Notes under the pieces: model-generated | What the model saw: the letters and a program-made list of their open reading frames with translations, nothing else | What the model was told of the DNA's origin: nothing | Database searches by the model: none | Made by a program: the position numbers and the translations under genes | Shown here: in pieces, positions 17,204 to 24,540 of the stretch | Layout: each line of letters starts with the position of its first letter | Numbering within the stretch: position 1 is the first letter of the stretch | Assembly (NCBI GenBank): GCA_035936835.1 | Contig: DASYVT010000123.1 | Coordinates: 1-63,387 of the forward strand | DNA: 63,387 bases | From: Candidatus Methylomirabilota bacterium | GTDB lineage: Bacteria; Methylomirabilota; Methylomirabilia; Rokubacteriales; CSP1-6 | Direction: 5' to 3'

Positions 17204-17646
17204 GAGCGCGCGGCCTCGAGGAGCGCCGACTCGATGCCCTTTTCGTCGGCGAGGAGCTTCTCGCGTGTCTCGCCGACGATGTCCCGGGCGCGCGCATAGC
17301 CCTTCCCGGCCGCCCGGTTGCGGGCGACGGCCGGCGCCAGGATCCCGATGGACTTCCAGGTGACGGCCCCCCGCATGGGGTAGTTAATAGATGCGCCCAG
17401 GAGGGCGGCGGCGGCGGCCTCGCTGGCCGAGGCGTCCAGGTAGACTCCCATGGGCTTGAGCACGCGCTCGTTGGCGTCCGCCATGACGTCGAGGAGATGG
17501 GACACAGGCGCGCCCGGGTAGCCGCCGACATAGGACACGCCCGACTGGAGGAGAGCCTTGGTGATGGCGAGGATACCCTCGCCCCGGAGGACCTGCCCCT
17601 GCCCGAGCTGGAGCTGCTTGACTTCCTCCGCGAACGACCGTTCCAT
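17200..17646 (-). CDS. Truncated indolepyruvate ferredoxin oxidoreductase alpha-like protein
   Basis: 148 residues. The first ~105 match the thiamine-diphosphate PYR domain start of IorA-type 2-oxoacid oxidoreductases (LGQGQVLRGEGILAITKALL, SYVGGYPGAPVSHLLDVM, MRGAVTWKSI). The next ~43 (AGKGYARARDIVGETREKLL...) do not resemble the expected continuation, and the several hundred remaining residues of IorA are absent. The start is the ATG at 17646. It is either a decayed gene or a small PYR-like protein whose partner is elsewhere. It overlaps the crotonase gene by four bases. Confidence 0.6.
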   Translation of the reverse strand: MERSFAEEVKQLQLGQGQVLRGEGILAITKALLQSGVSYVGGYPGAPVSHLLDVMADANERVLKPMGVYLDASASEAAAAALLGASINYPMRGAVTWKSIGILAPAVARNRAAGKGYARARDIVGETREKLLADEKGIESALLEAARS

Positions 17647-17686
17647 AGGGCCCTCTTTTACCACATTCCGCATCCGGAGGGCGGCC

Positions 17687-18496
17687 ATGCCCCACTCGAC
17701 CACGCGCGACGGCGTCAGGGTCTACTACGAGGAGCACGGGCGGGGCGAGCCGGTCCTGCTGGCCTACGCCATCGGCGGCAATGCGGGCATGTGGGAGCCC
17801 AATATCGGAGCGCTCTCCGCCGGCCACCGGCTCATCCTCTGGGAGCCGCGCGGGCACGCGCGCTCCGACAGCCCCGAGGACCCGAAGAAGGTCACCTTCG
17901 CCCACTGGGTCTGGGACCTCCACGACCTCATGGACCATCTCGAGCTCGAGCGGGCCGTCGTGGGCGGACTCTCGCTCGGCGGGGGCATCGCGACGCGCTT
18001 CACGCTGGCGCACCCCACGCGCGTGCGTGCCCTCCTCATCATCGACTCGTCCTCCGCGTCGGGCCTGCCGCTGGGAGTGGACAATATCGTGATGCGCGCG
18101 AAGAGCATCGAGGTGACGCTCAAGGGCGGGATGGACGCCATGGCGGAGTTCGCCATCGAGTCCAACCCGAACGTGGCGGGGCGGATCAAGCTGGACCCAT
18201 CGGCGCGGAAGGAGTTTTTCGACTACTACCGCATGCTCACGCCCATCGGCTACGCCAACGCGCTGCGGGCCCTGCTCCAGATGGACTACATCACGGATCG
18301 CCTGGGCGAGATCACGGCGCCGACCCTCCTCGTCTGCGGCGACGAGGACCCCTCGCTCGGACCCATGCGAGAGATCCAGAAGCGCATCGCGCACACCCGC
18401 TTCGCCCTGCTCTCCCTGGCCGGCCACTTCGCCAACCGGGATCAGCCCGTGGCGTTCAACCGCGCTGTCGTCGAATTCCTGTCCGGCCTCGCCTGA
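17687..18496 (+). CDS. Alpha/beta hydrolase
   Basis: A 269-residue alpha/beta-fold hydrolase. The nucleophile elbow is GLSLGGG (Ser near residue 97), a probable acid Asp lies in CGDEDPS near residue 221, and the His is in AGHFANRD near residue 248. The ATG at 17687 follows GGAGGG. It is transcribed divergently from the IorA-like gene across 40 bp. The substrate is unknown; 3-oxoadipate enol-lactonase-like and ester hydrolases share this pattern. Confidence 0.85.
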   Translation: MPHSTTRDGVRVYYEEHGRGEPVLLAYAIGGNAGMWEPNIGALSAGHRLILWEPRGHARSDSPEDPKKVTFAHWVWDLHDLMDHLELERAVVGGLSLGGGIATRFTLAHPTRVRALLIIDSSSASGLPLGVDNIVMRAKSIEVTLKGGMDAMAEFAIESNPNVAGRIKLDPSARKEFFDYYRMLTPIGYANALRALLQMDYITDRLGEITAPTLLVCGDEDPSLGPMREIQKRIAHTRFALLSLAGHFANRDQPVAFNRAVVEFLSGLA

Positions 18497-18559
18497 GGCG
18501 CCGCGCCCGCGCCGGCGTCGAGTTCCAGAAAGACCTCGCTTGACCTGCATCCGTCCGTG

Positions 18560-19927
18560 ATGAGTTCGACGCCCTCGGCCGGGCCCGTGGCGGCCCGCAC
18601 GAAGCGGCTGCTCGAAGCCCCCGTCGTCCCGACCCTGCTGCGCCTGGCCGCGCCCACTGTCTTCGTCACCATTCTCCAGGCGACCGTCGGCACGCTCGAC
18701 GCCGTCTTCGTGGGCTGGCTCGGCTCGAGCGCGCTCGCGGGGGTGTCGCTGGTCTACCCACTGCTCATGCTCATGCAGACCATGTCGGCCGGCGGCATGG
18801 GCGGCGGCGTCGCCTCGGCCGTGGCGCGCGCGCTGGGCGCCGGCAGGCGCGCCGAGGCGCAGGCGCTGGCGGCTCACGCCCTCGTGATCGCGATCGGCAT
18901 GTCCGCGCTGCTCACCACCGGGCTCCTCTGGGGGGGACCTGCGCTGTACCGCGCCATGGGCGGGACAGGCGCCACCCTCGAGGCCGCGTTGACCTATTCC
19001 CGCGTGATCTTCGGCGGCGCCGTCGTTTATTGGCTCCTCAACACGCTCTCGAGCATTGTCCGCGGCACGGGCACCATGGTGCTGCCGGCGGCCGTCAATA
19101 TCGGCTCGGCCATCATCTATCTGAGCCTGGCGCCGGCTCTGGTGATGGGCTGGGGCCCGTTACCGCGGCTCGGGGTGGCGGGCACGGCGACGGCGAATCT
19201 CATCGCTTTCGGCGCCTCGACGCTCGTGCTCGGCGCCTATCTGCTGTCGCCGCGAAGCACGGTGCGGCTGTCCTGGGAGGCCTTCCGGCTGCGGCGGGCG
19301 CTCTTCTGGGAGATCCTGCGCGTCGGCGCTCCCGCCTCGCTCAACACGATCCTGACCAACCTGACCGTGGTGCTGATGACGGGCCTCGTCGGCCCGTTCG
19401 GCGTAGCCGCCCTGGCCGGCTACGGCATGGGCGCGCGGCTCGAGTATCTCCAGATCCTGCTCGCCTTCGGGATGGGCTCGGCGCTGGTCGCGATGGTCGG
19501 CGCCAATGTGGGCGCGGGGCAGATCGCGCGCGCCGAGCGTATCGCGTGGACGGGCGCGGGTATCGCCGCGGCCGTGACGGGCGCGATCGGCCTTTTCGCC
19601 GCCATCTTCCCGGGTGCGTGGCTCGGACTCTTCACGACGGACCCGGAGGTGATCGCCGCGGGCGCGAGCTATCTCCGGATCGTGGGCCCGGTCTACGGCT
19701 TCTTCGGCCTGGGGCTGACTTTGTACTTCGCCTCGCAGGGCGCGGGACGCCTCGGCTGGCCCCTCGCGGCCGGTTTCGCGCGCCTCTTCCTCGCGGCGGC
19801 GGGGGGCTGGGTCGGCGGCTATTGGCTCGGCTGGGGCCTGCCTGGGATCTTCGCGGCCATGGCGGCGGCCCTCGTCGTGCTTGGCGGCACGATCGCCGCG
19901 GCTGTCAGATGGGGCGCCTGGCGCTAG
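18560..19927 (+). CDS. MATE family efflux transporter
   Basis: A 455-residue protein with about 12 hydrophobic helices in two halves. The first half has the MATE pattern LRLAAPTVFVTILQATVGTL followed by DAVFVGWLG; the second begins near EILRVGAPASLNTIL. These proteins export cationic compounds in exchange for protons or sodium. A GTG directly precedes the ATG at 18560; I chose the ATG. It is not clearly linked to its neighbours. Confidence 0.88.
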   Translation: MSSTPSAGPVAARTKRLLEAPVVPTLLRLAAPTVFVTILQATVGTLDAVFVGWLGSSALAGVSLVYPLLMLMQTMSAGGMGGGVASAVARALGAGRRAEAQALAAHALVIAIGMSALLTTGLLWGGPALYRAMGGTGATLEAALTYSRVIFGGAVVYWLLNTLSSIVRGTGTMVLPAAVNIGSAIIYLSLAPALVMGWGPLPRLGVAGTATANLIAFGASTLVLGAYLLSPRSTVRLSWEAFRLRRALFWEILRVGAPASLNTILTNLTVVLMTGLVGPFGVAALAGYGMGARLEYLQILLAFGMGSALVAMVGANVGAGQIARAERIAWTGAGIAAAVTGAIGLFAAIFPGAWLGLFTTDPEVIAAGASYLRIVGPVYGFFGLGLTLYFASQGAGRLGWPLAAGFARLFLAAAGGWVGGYWLGWGLPGIFAAMAAALVVLGGTIAAAVRWGAWR

Positions 19928-19984
19928 GCCGAGCGCCGGAGCGGTCGTTGCCCGCGTCACCGCACCTGTGAAACAATCGGGCGC

Positions 19985-21166
19985 ATGAGCCGCCGCGCCC
20001 GCGCCGTTCTCGGTACCGCCTGCGGCACGCACTTCGTCCACGACGGCTTCTCCGATATCCTCTACGTCCTCTTCCCGGTCTGGGCCCGCGAGTTCGGGCT
20101 GACCTTCGCCCAGGTCGGCCTGCTACGCACGGTGTACAGCGGCGGCATGGCGGCTTTCCAGATCCCGGCAGGGCTCCTCGCGGAGCGCTGGGGCGAGGCG
20201 CGGCTCCTGGCGGCGGGGACGGCCGCCACGGCGCTTGGCTTCGTCGTGGCGGGCTTCGCGGGAGGCTATGCGGCGCTCCTGGGATGTCTCCTCGCCGCGG
20301 GGCTCGGCTCGGGCGTCCAGCACCCGCTCTCGTCCTCGCTCGTGTCGCATGCCTACGAGGACGGGCGCCGCCGCGTGGCGCTGGGCACGTACAACTTCTC
20401 GGGCGATCTCGGCAAGGTCGTGGTGCCCGCGGCGGTGGCCTTCGCCGTCCCGTGGCTCGGCTGGCGTGGGGCCGTCGAGAGCTTCGCCGCGGTCGGGATG
20501 GTGGCCGCCGTCCTTGTGCTCGTGGCGCTCACTAGCCTCCGAGTGGGCCACGCCCCCCTCCCAGCGGAAGGCGGAGGGCGGCGGTCGGTGTCCGACTGGG
20601 GCATCCGCGACGTGCGCGGCTTCCAGGCGCTGTCCGTGATCCACGTGATCGACAACTCGACACGCACGGGCTTCCTCACCTTCCTGCCCTTCCTGCTGAT
20701 CGCCAAGGGGTCGTCGGTCCGGGCCGTGGGCTTCGCGCTGATGCTGGTCTTCGCGGGTGGCGCGGCGGGCAAGTTCGCCTGCGGCGTGCTGGCTGAGCGG
20801 CTCGGCGTGATCCGCACCGTGATCATCACCGAAGCGGCGACGGGCGCCGGCATCCTGCTGCTGCTCGGGCTGCCGCTCGGCCCATCGCTGGCGCTGCTCC
20901 CCGTCCTCGGGATCGCGCTCAACGGCACGTCGTCTGTCCTCTACGGCACCGTCGCCGACCTGGTCACCAGTGACAGGCGGGGGCGCAGCTACGCAGTCTT
21001 CTACACCGTGGGTGTCGGCGCGTCGGCTTTGTCCCCGTCGGTCTACGGCGTCGTCAGCGACTGGGGTGGTGTGCCGCTGGCCCTCGCCATTGTGGGCTCG
21101 CTCGTCTTCCTGACGCTCCCGCTGACGCTCCTGCTGCGGCGCCCGCTCGCGGCCGCGCCAGTTTAG
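19985..21166 (+). CDS. MFS transporter
   Basis: A 393-residue major facilitator with about 12 hydrophobic segments. The helix 2-3 loop reads GLLAERWGEARLL and the half-repeat equivalent CGVLAERLGVIRTV. It resembles Fsr/YNFM-type exporters only loosely, so the substrate is open. Its TAG overlaps the TAA of the convergent secreted-protein gene by three bases. Confidence 0.85.
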   Translation: MSRRARAVLGTACGTHFVHDGFSDILYVLFPVWAREFGLTFAQVGLLRTVYSGGMAAFQIPAGLLAERWGEARLLAAGTAATALGFVVAGFAGGYAALLGCLLAAGLGSGVQHPLSSSLVSHAYEDGRRRVALGTYNFSGDLGKVVVPAAVAFAVPWLGWRGAVESFAAVGMVAAVLVLVALTSLRVGHAPLPAEGGGRRSVSDWGIRDVRGFQALSVIHVIDNSTRTGFLTFLPFLLIAKGSSVRAVGFALMLVFAGGAAGKFACGVLAERLGVIRTVIITEAATGAGILLLLGLPLGPSLALLPVLGIALNGTSSVLYGTVADLVTSDRRGRSYAVFYTVGVGASALSPSVYGVVSDWGGVPLALAIVGSLVFLTLPLTLLLRRPLAAAPV

Positions 21167-21795
21167 CGCGCGAGGGACGGCACCGAGACGCGCTCGGTCA
21201 CCCGTTCCCGGCCCGGCCCCTTGAGCCAGGTGAAGGTCAGCCGCCCGTCGGGGCCGAAGCGGATTTCCTTGATCGCCTCGCCGGGGGAGAACCCCGGCGC
21301 CCAGTCCCGCTCGATCCGGAGCACCTCACGCGCCGAGAAGATCTGCCGGATGGCGAGAGCGCGGCCGTCCGGCTGGGCCATGAGCAGCCGCCGGTAGTCC
21401 GCGTTGAGCACGTCCCGTCGCGGCTCGGAAAGCTGGTGGCGCCTGGCCTCGAAGAAGTAGCTCCAGGTGCACCGCCGGCCGCAGTCGAAGCGCGCCTCGG
21501 CGAAGGTCGCGGTGTGCCAGATGACTTCGGGCTTGCCCAGCCCGGCCATGCCGGCGGGCGGGGTGAACCAGGTCGCCCGCTCGGGCCCACCGTAGTAGTA
21601 GCCGACGCGGCAGTCACGGTCACTCCGGCAGTCGGCGACGATACCCGCGCTCGGCAGCACCGACCGGTAGAGGCAGTGGGACGGGCCGCTGCCGCCGGGG
21701 CCCGAGCATTCAGCTGCCGCCGGCGTGGCCGCCGAGACCGGGCCTTGCGCGAGCAGGAGGAGAGCGCCGAGAGGCAGCAGCCGGAAAAGAAACAG
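21163..21795 (-). CDS. Putative secreted protein, unknown function
   Basis: About 210 residues starting with a signal-peptide-like stretch (LLPLGALLLLAQGPVSAATP) and containing six or more Cys in the mature part (ADCRSDRDCRVGYYYGG, FDCGRRCTW), consistent with disulfides in the periplasm. No ATG, GTG or TTG start exists in frame before the signal peptide, short of codons far inside coxG. I placed the start at a CTG (21795), which is a guess. It lies 14 nt downstream of coxG. I do not recognise the family. Confidence 0.5.
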   Translation of the reverse strand: MFLFRLLPLGALLLLAQGPVSAATPAAAECSGPGGSGPSHCLYRSVLPSAGIVADCRSDRDCRVGYYYGGPERATWFTPPAGMAGLGKPEVIWHTATFAEARFDCGRRCTWSYFFEARRHQLSEPRRDVLNADYRRLLMAQPDGRALAIRQIFSAREVLRIERDWAPGFSPGEAIKEIRFGPDGRLTFTWLKGPGRERVTERVSVPSLAR

Positions 21796-21809
21796 GGGAC
21801 GACCTCGGG

Positions 21810-22253
21810 CTAACCGCCCTCGGCGAGGATCTCGGTCATCCGGGTGAAGAACTGCTCCAGCATCATCTTGCTGACGCCGCCCAGCATGCGCTGGCCGACG
21901 CTGGCGATGAGCCCGCCCACCTGCACATCCGCGCTGTAGCTGACTCGCGTGCCGCCGTCCGCGTCGGAGAGCTCCATGCCCGCCTCTCCGCGCACGAAGC
22001 CGGGCCCGCCACTGCCCTCGAGCGCCATCCGGTAGCGGGTCGGCGACTCCAGGTCGAAGAGCCGCACCTTGCCCTCGAACGTGCCCTTGATGGCGCCGAC
22101 GCCGATCTTCATCTTCGCCTTGTACTCGCCGGGACCGATGGCCTCCAGGCCCTCGCAGCCCGGGAGCGCGCGGGCGAGCGTATCGGGATCGAGAAAGGCC
22201 GCCCACACGCGCTCGCGCGGGGCGGGGATGTCGTTGGCGCCTTCGATCTTCAT
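21810..22253 (-). CDS. coxG: CoxG-like SRPBCC-domain protein
   Basis: A 147-residue protein of the CO dehydrogenase subunit G (CoxG/DUF1857-like START) group: MKIEGANDIPAPRERVWAAF at the N-terminus, LPGCEGLEAIGPGEYKAKMKI, and a C-terminal helix FFTRMTEILA. CoxG helps anchor molybdenum hydroxylases to the membrane, but homologues occur without Cox genes, as here. The ATG overlaps the aminotransferase stop (ATGA). Confidence 0.85.
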   Translation of the reverse strand: MKIEGANDIPAPRERVWAAFLDPDTLARALPGCEGLEAIGPGEYKAKMKIGVGAIKGTFEGKVRLFDLESPTRYRMALEGSGGPGFVRGEAGMELSDADGGTRVSYSADVQVGGLIASVGQRMLGGVSKMMLEQFFTRMTEILAEGG

Positions 22254-23440
22254 CCTTCGAGCGCGCGCACGGCCGCGGCCATCCGGCTCATGCCTTCCTT
22301 GATGGTTTCGAGCCCCGTCGCGTACGAGAGACGGATGTGGGCGTCCGAGCCGAAGTCTACGCCTGCCACCGTGGCGATCAGGGCTTCTTCCAGGAGAAAG
22401 GCGGAGACGTCTCCGGATCCCTTGAGCGTGCCGCCTTTCCAGCGCTTGCCGAAAAGCCCCGAGACGTTGGGGAAGACGTAGAAGGCGCCCTTGGGCATGA
22501 CGCAGCTGATGCCGGGGATGGCGTTGAGCGCCTCCACGATAACGCGGCGGCGCCGGTCGAACTCGCCCGCCATCTTGGCGACCTCATCCTGCGGTCCTGC
22601 CAGCGCCTCGACGGCCGCCCACTGGGCGATCGAGGTCGGGTTCGACGTCACCTGGCTCTGGATGTCGGTCATCGCCTTGATGATGAGCTTGGGGCCCGCG
22701 GCGTAGCCCAGCCGCCAGCCCGTCATGGCGTACGCTTTGGAGCAGGTGTTGACGACGAGGGTGCGCGCCTTGATCTCCGGCGAGAGCGACGCAATCGAGA
22801 CGTGGCGCCCCTCGTAGGTCAGCGCCTCGTAGCATTCGTCCGAGACGATCCAGAAGCCGCGCTCGACGGCGAGCTGCCCCACCTCCTTGAGCGCCGCCGC
22901 CGAGAAGACCGCCCCCGTCGGGTTTCCAGGGCTGTTGAGCACCAGGATCCTGGTCTTTGCCGTCACCGCCCGCTGGACAGCCTCGGGATCGAGGTCGAAG
23001 CCGGTGGACTCGAGCGTCTCGACGGGCACGGGAACGCCGCCCAGGAGCCGCACCTGCTCGGGATAGGACACCCAGAACGGGCTCGGGATCACGACCTCGT
23101 CGCCCGGGTTCACCAGCGCCATGACGATGTTGTAGAGCGTGTGCTTGGCGCCGCAGGAAGCGGTGACCTCGTCGGGCGCGTACTCGAGGCCCAGGTCGCG
23201 CTTGAGCTTGTGGCAGATCGCTGCGCGCAGCTCGGGGATGCCGCCGACCTCGGTGTACTTGGTCTGGCCGCTCTCGAGCGCGCGGATCGCCGCGTCCTTG
23301 ATGCGGCGGGGAGTGTCGAAGTCGGGCTCCCCCGCCCCGAAGGAGATGACGTTGATGCCCTGCGCGCGCATGGCCTTGGCCCTGGCCTGCATGGCGAGCG
23401 TGGGCGAAGGCTGGAGCGTCTTGAGGCGGTCGGCGAGCAT
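22250..23440 (-). CDS. PLP-dependent aminotransferase, aspartate aminotransferase type
   Basis: A 396-residue class I aminotransferase (fold type I). The motif NSPGNPTGAVFS binds PLP, SDECYEAL carries the conserved Asp, and SKAYAMTGWRLGYA contains the Schiff-base Lys. A C-terminal Arg in IRLSYAT binds the substrate carboxylate. It most likely transfers the amino group between aspartate and 2-oxoglutarate; some members also accept prephenate. The gene follows coaD by 9 nt. Confidence 0.92.
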   Translation of the reverse strand: MLADRLKTLQPSPTLAMQARAKAMRAQGINVISFGAGEPDFDTPRRIKDAAIRALESGQTKYTEVGGIPELRAAICHKLKRDLGLEYAPDEVTASCGAKHTLYNIVMALVNPGDEVVIPSPFWVSYPEQVRLLGGVPVPVETLESTGFDLDPEAVQRAVTAKTRILVLNSPGNPTGAVFSAAALKEVGQLAVERGFWIVSDECYEALTYEGRHVSIASLSPEIKARTLVVNTCSKAYAMTGWRLGYAAGPKLIIKAMTDIQSQVTSNPTSIAQWAAVEALAGPQDEVAKMAGEFDRRRRVIVEALNAIPGISCVMPKGAFYVFPNVSGLFGKRWKGGTLKGSGDVSAFLLEEALIATVAGVDFGSDAHIRLSYATGLETIKEGMSRMAAAVRALEG

Positions 23441-23449
23441 GCGGAAACC

Positions 23450-23953
23450 TTACTTTCTGGAGAATTTCGCGTTCAGCCGCTCCTCGACCAGCGGCGGCAC
23501 CATCCCGGTGACGGCGGCGCCGAGCGACGAGACCTCCTTGATGAGGCGGGAAGAGATGTACGTGTACTTCTCGTGCGGCATGAGGAAGACCGTCTCCACC
23601 GTGTGGCGGAGCTTGCGGTTCATCAGCGCCATCTGGAACTCGTACTCGAAGTCCGACACCGCGCGGATGCCCCGGACGATGCAGTCGGCCTGCTCCCGAT
23701 GCGCCAGGTCTATGAGGAGCCCGTCGAAGGACGTGATGCGCATGCGTCCCATGCCGGCCGTCGCCTCGTCGATCATCTCGAGCCGCTCCTTGACCTCAAA
23801 GAGCGGCTGCTTGGACGGATTGGCGACCACGGCGACGATCAGCTCGTCGAAGATGCGCAGGCTCCGCTCGATCAGGTCGAGGTGCCCGTTGTGCATCGGA
23901 TCGAACATCCCCGGGTACACGGCTCGCTTGCCCACGGCGTCCCCCGCTCGCAT
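23450..23953 (-). CDS. coaD: Pantetheine-phosphate adenylyltransferase
   Basis: CoaD adenylates 4'-phosphopantetheine to dephospho-CoA. The nucleotidyl-transferase loop reads YPGMFDPMHNGHLDLIERS, slightly different from the common SFDP-TNGH form, and the C-terminal YISSRLIKE motif is intact. The ATG at 23953 gives 167 residues. A GTG at 23935 preceded by GGGGG would give 161, nearer the family norm, and may be the true start. It follows rsmD by 32 nt, a common pairing. Confidence 0.93.
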   Translation of the reverse strand: MRAGDAVGKRAVYPGMFDPMHNGHLDLIERSLRIFDELIVAVVANPSKQPLFEVKERLEMIDEATAGMGRMRITSFDGLLIDLAHREQADCIVRGIRAVSDFEYEFQMALMNRKLRHTVETVFLMPHEKYTYISSRLIKEVSSLGAAVTGMVPPLVEERLNAKFSRK

Positions 23954-23985
23954 GTCGCGAAAGGTTTGGAAAAACCACGCTCACT

Positions 23986-24540
23986 CTACGCGCCGCGGCG
24001 AAAGAAAGTCAAGGTGGTCTCCCCGAAACGACGGCTCTTCCAGAGCGTGAGGGCACCGGGTTCGGCCGGCGGGGGCGCCTTGGTCGAATGCTGCGCCACG
24101 ACGATTGCACCGGGCAGGAGGCAGTCGCCGCGCGCGAGCCGCTCGAGAGCGGGCGCCACGTCGGCCGAGGCGTAGGGCGGGTCGAGGAAGACGACGCCGA
24201 AGCGGGCGCCTTCGCGGGCGAGCGCCTCGAGCGCGCGGAGGACGTCCTGCCTGAAAGCCCTGGCGCGGCCGGTCAGGCCTAGCCGTTCGATGTTGTCCTC
24301 GAGCGCCGTCACGGCCTGCCGGTCCTGCTCCACGAAGCAGGCCGACGGCGCCCCGCGCGAGAGCGCCTCGATGCCGACGCCCCCCGCGCCGGCGAACAAG
24401 TCGAGGAAGGGCCCGGTCTCGAGATAGGGCATGAGCGTGTCGAGGCAGGCGATGCGGACCTGGTCTGCCGTCGGCCGCGTGGTCCGCCCCTTGGGCGTGG
24501 TCAGGCGCTGGCCCTTGAGCGCGCCGGCGATGACGCGCAT
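23986..24540 (-). CDS. rsmD: 16S rRNA (guanine(966)-N2)-methyltransferase
   Basis: RsmD methylates G966 of 16S rRNA in assembled small subunits. The 184-residue protein has the typical MRVIAGALKGQRL start, the SAM-binding DLFAGAGGVGIEALSRGA segment and the catalytic DPPY motif (VVFLDPPYAS). Its ATG overlaps the recG stop by one base (TGATG), so recG, rsmD and coaD form one transcription unit. Confidence 0.93.
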   Translation of the reverse strand: MRVIAGALKGQRLTTPKGRTTRPTADQVRIACLDTLMPYLETGPFLDLFAGAGGVGIEALSRGAPSACFVEQDRQAVTALEDNIERLGLTGRARAFRQDVLRALEALAREGARFGVVFLDPPYASADVAPALERLARGDCLLPGAIVVAQHSTKAPPPAEPGALTLWKSRRFGETTLTFFRRGA

